DNA of 64,000 nucleotides, from positions 2,476,040 to 2,540,039 of the forward strand of contig RPFO01000017.1 of the NCBI GenBank assembly GCA_009746045.1, given 5' to 3'. Source of the stretch: Mesostigma viride. Taxonomy: Eukaryota > Streptophyta > Mesostigmatophyceae > Mesostigmatales > Mesostigmataceae. The translations under genes and the position numbers were made by a program. Shown here piece by piece: positions 53,905-64,000 of the stretch. The notes beneath the pieces were generated by a model. The model was given only the letters and a program-made list of their open reading frames with translations. It had not been told where the DNA came from and made no database searches. Each line of letters opens with the position of its first letter. Position 1 is the stretch's first letter.

Positions 53905-54945
53905 GTCTCTCCGTTCAATCTCCCGCCGCATTCCCTGCTCGCGTCATCGATAAACATGCACCAGAAAACCTACGCGGGTATTCTGCACACGGCTGATTGG
54001 ATTGCTCTTTTCGCGGACCTCAACGCCCAGGGACGTGCGTGGCTGTTCTCGCTTTCCTTGCGGAGTGTGGGCTCGGCGTACCTTCGTGCTCTTCCCATGG
54101 CCCCCCATTCGCCTTGGCTCCCAGCCACTACTCGGTGGCGCTCCGGCACCAGCTATTTGCCCCGCAGCCTCTTGTTCCGGCCGGGCGGCCTTGTGGTAGC
54201 TGTGGGCAGCCGCTGGATCCCACGGGGACTCACTACCTTGCCTGCATGGGGGGCCAACAGAATCAGAATTGGTATTTGTATTTGCACACTGTCCTCCTGA
54301 CGGTGGTGCTCGCCATGATTCGGTCGGTTTTCCCCCACGCGAACATCCGGTCCGAGGATGCGGATGGCGCTGCCTTCTATTCCCCCAACCACCGGCCTGA
54401 CATCGTGGTGCTGGACTTTGAGGGGGGTGGCCGGCATCTGCTTATTGACGTTTCGGTGGCGCGGCCCTTGGCTCTTAGCCACGTGGCTGGGGCCTCCCTC
54501 ACGGCAGGTTACACGGCGGACCGGGCGGAGCGGGCCAAGCTCCTGGCCTACGGCGACGTCGGGCACCATCGTGTGGTGCCCTTTGTCCTGGAGGAGTTTG
54601 GGGCCATGGGGCCCCTGACCTCCGCCTTCTTCAAGGAGTGTTGCCGGCTCCGGGAGGACCGGCTGGACCTGGAGGGCCAGCGGGCCCCATGGTCGGCGCG
54701 GACCTGGACGTCATATTGGCGTCAGCGCTTGTCGGTGGCGCTGACTCGGGCCATGGCTGACATCATGCTCCGCCGTACGCGGGCTGATTTTGCGGTGCAG
54801 CAGGGCTATTAGGTTCCTCCCGTTAGGCGTTTCCATTGGTCTTATGGTAGTATAGAGATTTGACATGGCTCTGTATAGAGGTTTATAGCTGGGCGTTTGC
54901 TTTGGTTTGAGTGATTTCACTCTGCTGTAAGTAATTATATTATTA
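53905..54945 (+). mobile_element. Non-LTR retrotransposon with restriction-like endonuclease, 5'-truncated copy 1
   Basis: Encodes the C-terminal part of an RLE-type element: WIALFADLNAQGRAWLFSLS..AYLRALPM, then, after a frameshift near 54105-54115, a zinc knuckle CGSCGQPLDPTGTHYLAC and an endonuclease core RPDIVVLDFEGGGRHLLIDV (PD...D arrangement), stop at about 54812. Such endonucleases nick target DNA for reverse transcription. The reverse transcriptase itself is missing. TATATATCGGTC lies on both sides (about 53895 and 54949), consistent with a target duplication. It is not active because of truncation and frameshift. Confidence 0.8.
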
Positions 54946-54957
54946 AATATATATCGG

Positions 54958-55427
54958 TCTCTTAGCCACGTGGCTGGGGCCTCCCTCACGGCAGGTTACA
55001 CGGCGGACCGGGCGGAGCGAGCCAAGCTCCTGGCCTACGGCGACGTCGGGCACCATCGTGTGGTGCCCTTTGTCCTGGAGGAGTTTGGGGCCATGGGGCC
55101 CCTGACCTCCGCCTTCTTCAAGGAGTGTTGCCGGCTCCGGGAGGACCGGCTGGACCTGGAGGGCCAGCGGGCCTCATGGTCGGCGCGGACCTGGACGTCA
55201 TATTGGCGTCAGCGCTTGTCGGTGGCGCTGACTCGGGCCATGGCTGACATCATGCTCCGCCGTACGCGGGCTGATTTTGCGGTGCAGCAGGGCTATTAGG
55301 TTCCTCCCGTTAGGAGTTTCCATTGGTCTTATCGTAGTATAGAGATTTGACATGGCTCTGTGTAGAGGTTTATAGCTGGGCGTTTGCTTTGGTTTGAGTG
55401 ATTTCACTCTGCTGTAAGTAATTATAT
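54958..55427 (+). mobile_element. RLE-type LINE, 5'-truncated copy 2
   Basis: Nearly identical to 54472-54945 (end of the coding part from SHVAGASLTAGYTADRAERA to the stop and the 3' region), with few substitutions. Its left edge again follows TATATATCGGTCT. Its tail is cut by the ORF2 LINE, and TATATATCGGTC reappears at about 58839 on the far side. Confidence 0.85.
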
Positions 55428-55438
55428 TATAATAATAT

Positions 55439-58400
55439 TAAAATTAAATTAAATTAAATTATAACATGCCTCCGTGGGGAGGTCATGTAGCACATATTTC
55501 ATGATGGGTGGGGTGGAGGAAGCCGCGTGATCGAACTATCCTAACTCTATCTAGAAAATCCTAACTGCACTACTCATCATCAAAACGCCTCCTCCGCTTG
55601 GGGGGAGGTGGCTTGCCCACAGGGTCGGGCGTGTGCGCCTTGACAATCTTCTTCCACCGCGTCTTGTCCTGCATGGCAGGCCAAAGACGGGAGAGAGAGT
55701 GGATGCGGTGCTCAAACTGGGCTGGGACCACTAGGTCGTCCAGCAACATCTGAACGTAGTTCGTGACAGGTTTCCCTACCCTTTTGGGAATGTCCTTGGG
55801 GCCAGGCCAGGTCAGAATGTGCCGCCCTGGCTGTCCAAGCCGCTGGGGGCCGGCCAGACCGAGGGTGGTGTCGACCTGGCTGGTGCGTGCAAGGTGTCCT
55901 ACAAACGCTATCCTACGCTGCCTAATCTCGTCCGAAACACGGGGCATGCCATGGTACAAAGACTCTGATGACGGACGCTCGGAAAAACCTACATTAAGGA
56001 CCTGCCGGAGCATCCTGTAAACTGTGCCGTCGAGCCGAGCTGCCAGTTTGGGTGGTAGGGTCCACCACGCCTCGGCGCCGTACGTGAGCACCGTGAGGAC
56101 GAGGACCTTGAAGAGCATGCGCTTGCGGTGCCCGTTAAGGCCGGCCCTTCGAGCGCCAGTAGGGTGTGAGCGAACGGAGCTTGGCCCATGCAAGGCCGAT
56201 GCGGGTGTCCACATCGTCGGCGGTGTCAGGAAGCCAGCTCCCCAACAGCTTGAAGCGGTCGCGGAACGGGACCTCCGTCCCGTCGAGCAGGCGCGGCAGC
56301 GGTGGTTTACTGGATGCTCCTATCACCATCGCCTCAGTTTTGACGCTAATCTCCAGCCCCACCGCCCGCGCCTCCAGGCCCAGGCAGTCCAGCCAGGTCT
56401 GAATGTGCTCGGGGCTCTCGATGAGGGTGGTATCATCTGCATAAATCAGGTCGGCAAGGCGGTAACCAGGTCTAACCCCGCCGTGCTCTTTCACGTTAAG
56501 GATGTCCAAGCCTGGCTCGAACCCCTTAAGAGCAGTAAAGCGCGCACGTGCCCGGCGCATGACGTGATCCACGACAATAATGAACAGGTATGGGGACAGG
56601 ACACAACCTTGCCACACCCCGTGGTGAAGGGGGAATGGTGGAGTGGTGCCCTCCGCAGTCCGCACTACTGCCTGTGAACCCTCATACAGACGGCGAATGG
56701 CAGCAATAAACGCAGGTGGTACCCGGTCCAGAGCTAGGATGGCCCAAAGAGCCTCCCAGAGAACCGTGTCAAAGGCCTTGGGCCGGGCCCACTTCAAATG
56801 TTCCGAAAAGTGTGACACTTTTTGTCGTTTTTTTGACTTTTTCGACGATCGTCACTCTGCAGAGTGATTCGTCGTGCGAAATCGTGCGAAATTGTGCGAA
56901 ATTTGCTGAAATCGTGTGAAATTTGCTGAAATCGTGCGAATTTGTGCGAAATTTGCTGAAATCGTACGAAATTTCATGTGAAAAATGTCGACGGTAAAAA
57001 ATTTTGATGTGCACAACGTGTGTGAATTCATGCGAAATTTTGTCAAACGTCACTCCCCAAAACGACCCTTGGTTGAAATCCATGCGAAATCGTGCGAAAT
57101 CATGCAAAATTGTGCGAAATCGTGCGGAATCGTGCGAAAATGTGTGAAAATTTTGCGAAAATCACGCGAAAATCACGCGAACTCGTGCGAAATTTTATTT
57201 TTTTTTTGCGAAAATAGCGAAAAAGTGTCACACACTTGGCTTGGACGGCGGAACATTTGAAGTGGGCCCGGCCCTTGATATAGTCAACAAAAATGAAGAC
57301 CATCGGCAAACTGTCAGGGGGAAGTCGACGCACCTCCTCCATCAACCGGCGCGCGACAAACACAGCCATGACAGTGTTACGACCACGACGGAAACCCATC
57401 TGAGACTCACCCAGGTGTGGGTCCATGCAGCGCGGCGCGGAGCCTGTGCAGCATCATGCGCATGAAGACCTTCAGCGCGGCGCTCTGGAGGCAGACACCC
57501 CGGTAGTTACCGGGGTCAGCAGCAGAGCCCTTCTTGTACAGCATGACCCGGATGGCCGTCTGCCACTCAGCAGGCGGAGGCTCGTCAGAGAGCAGGACAC
57601 GGTTGCAGAACGCCAGCAGAAGATCCCTAACCGCCGGATCAGGGGTCTTCAGCAGCTCAGCAGACAGGTGGTCGGCACCGACCGCCGCATCGTACCGCAG
57701 GCGAGCGAGGGCGTCGTCCAGTTCCTTCAAAGTGAAGGGGGGGACGACGTCGTCAGTGGCAAGGCAGCCCTCCTGCAAGGCGGGGACTTGGTAGTCCGCG
57801 GCCGAGGAGGGGGGCGCTGGCGGCGGCGGGGGTCCGGCGACCCCGAGGCGGGCGGCCGTCTCGGGGTGAAGCGGCGGGGGGGGGGCGCGAGCCCCGCCGG
57901 TCAAGGAAACATTGTGGGCCAACCAGCGGTCAAGGCTTACCGGCGCCGTGCCGTCCCCCGTGTGCTCCACCGGGGTGCGCTGCCGCCGGCCGCCGAGCCG
58001 GTCGAGGTGGTACCACATGTCCTTGCCCTGGTTGCGAGCCTGGCAGGCCTTGGCATCCGCGATGCACTGGGCCGCCTCCGCGTCCTGAGCGTGCTCGTAG
58101 GCCTCCACAAGGGCGGCCTTGAGCAATGGTTTCTGCAGCGGGTCCCGGTTACGCTTGAGGCGGTGCCGGGCGGCCAAGACCTTGGGGTCCTGGCGGTAGA
58201 GCGGGCCGGGGCGGCGGCGGGGCATGACCGGCAGGTGCCGGGCCGCCAGCAACGGGGCACGGGCCGCAAAGCCCGCAAAAATGGCTGCGTTGGGGGCACC
58301 ATTGTCCAGCTCGTCGACGTCCGCCCGGGCGTCCAGGGCCGACAGGTACTTCCGTCGGCACCAGTTCCGCTCGTGCTCGGCGTCCGTCCAGTCCTCAGGA

Positions 58401-58830
58401 TCTCCCTTGACCGGACGTAGAGCAGACCAGTCAGGGCGGACCACTGGGGCGTGGCGCGCGGGGACGTGGAACCGGAGCCGAAGGGTCGCGCGCACCAACC
58501 GGTGGTCAGAGCACACCGTCGGCGTGTCAAACACTCGGGTGTCCAGGACCGAGGTGCACCTGGACTGCCGTACCACCACGTAGTCCAAACAGGCCTGACG
58601 GCCGTTAGGGCCACGAAAAGTGACCAAGTCCTGTGAGGGACGTTGGAAGTGGCAGTTGACAGCAACCATCCCGCTATCCCGCAAAAAGGCAGAAAACAGG
58701 GGAGTGTTGTCGTTAGCAGTAGTGTCAGCAGGCGCAAAGCGGCTGCCAGCAGTGCCCACGGGGAGCGTGGCATTGGCGTCGAGCAGCATAACCAAAAAGT
58801 GGCGGGCCGGGGTGACCCTCTCAAGGTATA
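55439..58830 (-). mobile_element. ORF2 LINE (APE endonuclease and reverse transcriptase), 5'-truncated and broken
   Basis: From the 5' side: the C-terminal half of an APE-type endonuclease (LLDANATLP, CLDYVVVRQ, SDHRLVRA), a linker, then the reverse transcriptase: LRYDAAVGADHLSAELLK, NYRGVCLQSAALKVF, SQMGFRRGRNT, HHGVWQGCVLSPYLFIIVVD and the catalytic YADDTTL. The end is RWKKIVKAH..PPPPKRRRRF, stop at 55570. The 3' tail has the hairpin (55469-55482) and (AATTT)n. TATAATAATAT at 55428-55438 and 58831-58841 is a probable target duplication. It is dead: 5' truncation inside the endonuclease, frameshifts near 57425 and 56150, and a DNA element in the fingers/palm region. It is L1-like in layout. 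Confidence 0.9.
56777..57277. mobile_element. 493-bp TIR element (MITE-like) inside the LINE reverse transcriptase
   Basis: The element spans 56781-57273 with 25-bp perfect terminal inverted repeats beginning GGCCGGGCCCACTTCAAATG, flanked by CTTG (56777-56780 and 57274-57277). The inside is built from GTGCGAAAT(C/T) units in loose tandem. It has no coding capacity. Removing the element and one CTTG restores the reading frame between the FVDYIK and AFDTV motifs of the host reverse transcriptase, which confirms the boundaries. Confidence 0.9.
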
Positions 58831-58851
58831 TAATAATATATATCGGTCATA

Positions 58852-58889
58852 TTATGGCGGGAGAGGGATCCATCGCAGCAGTGGAGCTT
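58852..58889 (+). mobile_element. SINE-like copy, left part, split by an ORF1-only element
   Basis: ATGGCGGGAGAG..GCAGCAGTGGAGCTT matches 8392-8440. The copy resumes at 60005. Confidence 0.75.
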
Positions 58890-60004
58890 GAATTGAATTG
58901 AATTGAATTGTAACATAACTCCGTTGGGAGTATATGTAGCACATAGCCCTTGAGAGGGGGCATATGGCCTATCATACATCCTAAGCTACTTCCTGCAAGG
59001 GTGGGGATGTTAAGGACCCCTGCTCGATAGGTGCACCAGGGCACCTGCACCCTCATGGTCTATCACGCTATGCCCGGGTAAGGGGGGAGCATGCCTGTGA
59101 GGGGGAAGATCATCATGGCTATACAAAACTAGAGCGTCCACGGCATCTCAGCAAAGAGCAACTCTCTGCATGGGCACGGCATAACTAAATAAAGCTAGGC
59201 ATCATCTGGAGTGTGGCTCATCGTAGGCACACATGTACATGATTAAATAAAGCGCGTGGCTTATAGCTGGGATAGCGCCTCTAGGAGGCGTACATGTACA
59301 TGGCCACGGTCTATCTATTCTACACTACTACTGCTGTATTCCCCTAAGCTGGGGCGTCTGGAGTCGCTGGGGTCGCGGGGGTCGCCTGCCAGGGCTTGTG
59401 GCCGACGTAGATGGCCGCCCCCTTCCAGTACACCGGCTGGCCCGCCTTGGTCTGCCGGAGCTGGAGGTAGGTCGGCCATAGCTCCCGTCGCCGTTGTTGC
59501 TGCGCCAGGGTCAAGTCGTCATCAAGGGTGAAGAGAGTCTTCTCGAGCCGCTTGCGGCGTCTGAGAAAAGAAATCTTGTCCGCCGGGGTCTTAAAGGTGA
59601 GAAGGAGCGGGGGCGGCCCTGCCTTACCCCGCGTGCGGGGAAGGCGGTGGGCGACCAGCTCGATCTCACCAGTAAGGCCCATGCGATCAAGGATTTCTCT
59701 CTCAAAAGCACGCGCAAGCTTCTCGGAATTCTCACCTTCCTCCATCTTGAGATTCTTGACAATGACGTTGAGGCTGCGCTTGGCGAGCTCGGCCTCCTCG
59801 CGGAGGTCAAGCGTCTGCCGCTGGAGCTGGGCTGCGACGGCGGAGGTGGTGGAGGTGGTGTGCTGCTTAAGCATGTCCGCCCAGGTCGTGATGGGAGGAG
59901 CATCGCCGGCCAGGCCAGCAGGGGCTGGCTTGGCGGCAATGTCCTTCACCACCTGGGCGGTGAGGCCTGCGGTGTTCTGCAAGACCTCGATAGCAGTGGA
60001 GCTT
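58877..60004 (-). mobile_element. ORF1-only (non-autonomous) retroposon with 13-bp target duplication
   Basis: AGCAGTGGAGCTT occurs at 58877-58889 and 59992-60004. The insert (58890-59991) reads on the minus strand as ORF1, then a ~450 bp 3' region, then the terminal sequence TATGTGCTACATATACTCCC with hairpin (58918-58931) and a (CAATT)n tail. ORF1 here is one open frame to the stop at 59344: TTWADMLKQH, a coiled-coil-like QLQRQTLDLREEAELAKRSL, an RRM-like NVIVKNLKMEEGENSEKLA, LLLTFKTPADKISFLRRRKR, FTLDDDLTLAQQQRRRELWP. This is the layout of L1-type ORF1 RNA-binding proteins. The N-terminus is missing by 5' truncation. No reverse transcriptase is encoded. Confidence 0.88.
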
Positions 60005-60285
60005 ACGACTGGACAATCCTGGCCGCTAGGAACACCTGCCTAATCACACGAGGTTGTTTACAGCTTAACCGTCTAGGTCGATCTCAATGAACGTTAGCCA
60101 GCCATAATTTTTAATGTCCATGGCTACATGTTATGTCCACAGCTCCATTCATTTCCATCATATCCTGAACGACTTGGTCGATCGATTGCGGATATAAGAT
60201 AACATGCAGCAGGCTCCGGCTGGGTACCATGGTCCGGATTCTTCCAGATTTCTGGCCTGCACTGGTTGTCTCTTTGATATTAAAA
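60005..60285 (+). mobile_element. SINE-like copy, right part
   Basis: Continues 58852-58889: GGCCGCTAGGAACACCTGCC, GAACGTTAGCCAGCCATAA, TTCCAGATTTCTGGCCTGC and GGTTGTCTCTTTGATA. A short repeat of TTGTCTCTTTGATAT follows to about 60335. Confidence 0.8.
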
Positions 60286-60421
60286 TAAGTCATATATTTA
60301 GTTGTCTCTTTGATATCAAGGTCTCTTTGATATAGCTAGCAGCATTGCATACACGTCCACAAACTAATAAAGAATTCCACTAGGCAACTATGTGTACGGG
60401 CGAAGGGGTCCCGTGCCGAAC

Positions 60422-60566
60422 ACATTTATCAAGGAGACAACCAGCGCAGGCCAGAAAGCGGGAGAATCCGGCCGGACCATGGTAGCTGGAGCCTGCCGTT
60501 ATCTTGTCCGCGTTTTCGAGTCGTTCAAGATGATGAATATGAATGGAGATGGAAATGGACATTTAT
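60422..60566 (-). mobile_element. SINE-like copy with 8-bp target duplication
   Basis: ACATTTAT at 60422-60429 and 60559-60566 flanks 129 bp beginning CAAGGAGACAACCAGCGCAG on the plus strand, the reverse complement of the family 3' end. Confidence 0.85.
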
Positions 60567-60840
60567 ATCAAAGAGAGACCTGGATGTGCAAATGCAGCAC
60601 TTAATATGCTAGTCAACAAAGCATTACATATGGCATTTGATGAAACGTTTGAGAGCGTCACAAAATGCGCTGCACGTGTCCGCCATGGGTGCATGTGCGT
60701 TTACTGCTCTAGTCCCACTTGGTATCGATGGAAGCATGCATGCAGGGCTTCAAATAAAGGAGGGCGAAGAGCACGCATCACTTGGCAGCTTCCATGACTT
60801 TGCTGCACTTGATGCTCTCCTGGGCAGCAACTTCTGTCCC

Positions 60841-63151
60841 TCACTGATGCCCACTCGCTCCCAAGACAGGTGCCCCCGAGGTAGCACCACTATACTTGGC
60901 GGCGCGCCTGGCCCTGTATTCGGGCTCACACTCCCATTTCTGGAAATCTGCGGCGAGCTGGTCCAGAAAGATGGTGAAGAGCACGGGGAATGCGCGGCGC
61001 AGCACCATGTTGGCGACGCTCTTGAGCAGGCTGGGCGGTACCTGCTGGAACGCCCCCACGATCTGTCCGCCGCCACGTGGTGGCCGCAGCGCAAATTATC
61101 AGGCGAATGTGGCGGTGTACGTGGACACGTTCAGTTTACAACAAGTTATGGAGAAGCAGAATGCCAAATCAAGGTAAAAAGGAAGGGAGAAGTGTAAAGC
61201 GCATCCAGTTTTGATAATCAAGGGTGCTTATCCTATGTTGTCAGCAGGGACTGTATGGACACCCCACGTGTACGGTGGCCGAAGACAAGGTTACCCTGCG
61301 ACATCTGACATACTAGTTAGCCAGCCATAGTTTTAGCGTACAAGGCTACACAATCCACCTCCATTCATTCCCATCATCCTGACCGACTCGGCAATCACGG
61401 ATAAGATAACAGCAGGCTCGTACTATCATGGCCTGGACTCTCCAGATTTCTGGCCTGCGTTGGTTGTCTAATTGATACTAGTTACTAGCGACAAAAGCGC
61501 AATTTCAAGGGGAGATGGTCACTGTGCAGCACTGACGAGCGATTGTGGACCTGCTCTTGGCACCAACTCAAACCAAACAGGCAGTGCTGCAACATCACTA
61601 GTAGCGATAGATGCGATGCAAAATGCTCATGGCCAGCGCGTGAAGCCTACTGGTGGAGCACACGCCTATGGGCTATGGCCTATGAGACAATGGCCTTTCA
61701 GCTACGAAACCATCCAGCCTCATTTTGCGTTGGCGATGTGAGCACGGTTTACAAAAGCATATTACCGCACAAATTCCAGCCAAGCTGTCCCAAACACCGC
61801 ACATACAAGCTGCGTTGTAGCACCCTCTCCATCTGCCTCAATATTTACAGGGTCACACACATGGTGGCCCTGGGGAAGGAACCATGTGCAGTTTTCCCAA
61901 GGCGGAGGTGGGCCTGGCTCGGAAAAGCTTTGTGCAGAATGCCTGTGGTGTTATTACCAGAGAGCGTGACACTCTTGGCCATAGGAAAAGCCAGCGTAAG
62001 CATATTATAGTCTCCTTGATATTATAGTGACCATCAAAGTCCTAGCCATTCCAGTATGGTCCCTCCCTTGTGGCCAGCACGAGATAGCTGCCATCCCACC
62101 ATTTCGGGGGCGCTGTACTATGTATACGTTGCAACATTAACCCCGAATAGCGTGGGCGTTCAAGTGCTCACGGACCTATTCATGCATGGGCATGGTGTGC
62201 TTCAGGGACCCACCTCACACCATATGTTGAGCTTGGAATAGCCCATGATCTTGCTGGGACCTTTACCCGCATTCCCGGCCTGCTGGGGGGGGCATGGGCA
62301 TCACACGACATGAGAACCAATACTCATCAACGTCAGCCAGCGGGTAGTGGGACACGGGGTGACCCTGGGAGGCACCGTCTTCCGCAAAAATAGATCGATA
62401 GAAACTGGAAGGCTGGGGGTCTTCAACGCATGTGCGGCAGCTAGAACCGTGTAAGCAACGCCTGCAAGTTTGCCCACAATGCATGGGGATGGCTCGTGCT
62501 CTGCATGGCGATGCCTGTAGATAAATGCGCAGCCAATTCAAAACAGGGTAAGTAACGATGGGTACAATAGCTACTCCTGCCGCTAGCTGCAACCTGCTCC
62601 TGCTGCTGCTGCTCGCTGGGTCAAGCCTCCTCGCATGGCACCCTGTGGACCTGTGCTCTAGGTTCTGGACATTGAGAATCCGTGGGCACTTAGATTCAAA
62701 GCAGACGCACCACGCCCCCATGGCAATAACAGCATTGCCCCACAACCGGCGGCATGATAACCACCAGCAGCCGGGTGTCCCACCCAAGCAACCGCAGGGT
62801 ACGCTGGAAAAGGCACCAGAGATGGGTGGAGGAGTGACCACCGATGGTGTAGTGACCAGCATGCCCAAGACAGTGCCCCCTACGTCCTGCCTCCCCCGAT
62901 TGGCGCGCAATGCTTCTCAACGTCCTGTGGTAAACCTTGTCATGCTGGACCCATTCTTCACCTCCGCCCCCCCTCCCCACCAATGGTACCAGCAAGGCGC
63001 CTTAGTTACTGTCATCACTGCTGGTGCAGAGTGGAATGCTCCGTGCACTGGTATGTCCCTCCACCTGCAGCATGCCATATCGTTCCTTCCACGTGCCCCT
63101 TGTACACTACGTCAAATCTTCCCTTGTCCCGTACACAAGAACAAACACATA

Positions 63152-63195
<44 letters not shown>

Positions 63196-64000
63196 CGCCA
63201 ACACGCCAACACGCCAACACGCCAACACGCCAACACGCCAACACGCCAACACGCCAACACGCCAACACGCCAACACGCCAACACGCCAACTAGCCAATAG
63301 CCAACACGCCAACACGCCAACACGCCAACACGCCAACACGCCAACACGCCAACACGCCAACACGCCAACACGCCAACACGCCAACACCCCAACACCCCAA
63401 CACCCCAACACGCCAACACGCCAACACGCCAACACGCCAACACGCCAACACGCCAACACGCCAACACGCCAACACGCCAACACGCCAACACGCCAACACG
63501 CCAACACGCCAACACGCCAACACGCCAACACGCCAACACGCCAACACGCCAACACGCCAACACGCCAACACGCCAACACGCCAACACGCCAACACGCCAA
63601 CACGCCAACACGCCAACACGCCAACACGCCAACACGCCAACACGCCAACACGCCAACACGCCAACACGCCAACACGCCAACACGCCAACACGCCAACACG
63701 CCAACACGCCAACACGCCAACACGCCAACACGCCAACACGCCAACACGCCAACACGCCAACACGCCAACACACAAACACACAAACACACACACAGAAACG
63801 CATGCTGCCTAGCAACACCCACCTGGCGTGCTGCATGCGCCAGCCTACCTTGCTCTTCCAGGACAGCTCGGTGATCCACTCCACGCGCATGAGCTTGTCC
63901 AGCTGCCACCTGTCCAGAGCTGGCGAACCCCGCAGCGAGCAGTTGGTTGCCACGATCTGAACGCGCTGGCTGCCCAGCGGCGTGCGCGGCTTGAGCAAGC
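60841..64000 (-). CDS. DUF1997-like protein (partial, runs off the window)
   Basis: Two exons are visible. 63849-64000 continues beyond the window on its 5' side and reads VQIVATNCSLRGSPALDRWQ then DKLMRVEWITELSWKSK, with a GTAGGC donor in phase 0. 60841-61062 is the last exon: FQQVPPSLLKSVANMVLRRA..LFTIFLDQLAADFQKW, then a basic tail and stop at 60841. The pattern 'PP.LL.SV.N.VL....... FL..L..DF.KW' after a 'LRGSPAL' segment matches DUF1997 proteins, found in cyanobacteria and plastids with unknown biochemical role. At least one middle exon between 61062 and 63849 was not found. The assignment is from remembered family pattern. Confidence 0.5.
61310..61484 (+). mobile_element. SINE-like copy with 10-bp target duplication
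   Basis: ATACTAGTTA at 61310-61319 and 61475-61484 flanks 155 bp with GCCAGCCATAGTTTT, TCCATTCATTCCCATCATCC and TTTCTGGCCTGCGTTGGTTG at its end. Confidence 0.87.
61485..63149. other. Probable intron sequence without recognised exon
   Basis: Several open frames of 60-200 codons occur on both strands around 61540-62980, but none fits the missing part of the DUF1997-like gene or another family. A micro-insertion is at 62011-62018. Confidence 0.4.
62002..62027 (+). mobile_element. Possible 8-bp SINE-like micro-insertion
   Basis: ATATTATAG at 62002-62010 and 62019-62027 flanks exactly TCTCCTTG, the last eight bases of the SINE-like family. Confidence 0.55.
63150..63782. repeat. (CA)n then (AACACGCC)n octamer array in DUF1997-like intron
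   Basis: A short CA tract (63157-63190) is followed by about 72 octamer units, with one TAGCCAAT interruption near 63290 and three AACACCCC units near 63385-63408, then ACAAACAC. It lies about 75 bp from the splice donor of exon 63849-64000 on the sense strand. Confidence 0.96.

Noticed and set aside
57425-58420. 331-codon plus-strand frame across the LINE
   Set aside because: Antisense shadow of the GC-rich ORF2 coding sequence. It has no family motif, while the opposite strand has APE and reverse-transcriptase motifs.
63190-63770. Regular array that might be a CRISPR
   Set aside because: The octamers are contiguous with no unique spacers, and the genome is eukaryotic.
62558-63998. Open frames of RQHANTPT and WRVGVLAC repeats
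   Set aside because: Translations of the AACACGCC array. Only the last ~50 codons on the minus strand (63849-64000) look like a real exon.

Overview
The window looks like nuclear DNA of a green-lineage eukaryote, most likely a green alga. Coding exons are short and GC-rich, and GT-AG introns interrupt almost every gene. Plant-type telomere repeats (CCCTAAA) lie near the left end. The proteins include a plant/algal-type beta-carbonic anhydrase, a possible plastid nucleoid protein and a plant SICKLE-like protein. There are no bacterial operons or phage features. The exon models below were built by hand from splice signals, reading phase and family motifs. They have not been tested against RNA or databases.

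Layout. 1-860: telomere-associated repeats. About 1313-8233 (-): an ABCG-type transporter half-gene whose nucleotide-binding domain has lost every catalytic motif. 11061-12098 (+): an intronless RGG-rich SICKLE-like gene. 12.3-18.5 kb: a repeat desert with palindromic repeats and retrotransposon tails and fragments. 19024-24280 (-): a five-exon acidic protein, possibly pTAC12/HEMERA-like, head-to-head with NOM1/SGD1 (25149-38651, +, 12 exons, 1117 codons, MIF4G plus MA3). 39763-47005 or beyond (-): beta-carbonic anhydrase, with a 3.5 kb intron made mostly of tetranucleotide arrays. 49.8-62 kb: a nested retrotransposon region. 60841-64000 (-): a partial DUF1997-like gene cut by the window edge.

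The host genes do not form one pathway: membrane transport, ribosome biogenesis, inorganic carbon metabolism and a possible plastid transcription role simply sit together. The more coherent biology is in the repeats. An ORF2-bearing LINE and a separate ORF1-only family share only their terminal ~50 bp, including a small hairpin whose stem shows compensatory changes; this suggests the ORF1-only family borrows the LINE reverse transcriptase. A second, SINE-like family leaves insertions as short as 8-35 bp that always carry its 3' terminus and are flanked by target-site duplications. Many introns also hold very large simple-repeat arrays, one beginning exactly at a splice donor.

For 53.9-60.3 kb the order of insertion can be read from target-site duplications: two copies of a LINE with a restriction-like endonuclease at one target, an ORF2 LINE in the tail of the second, a TIR element inside that LINE's reverse transcriptase, and an ORF1-only element splitting a SINE-like copy.
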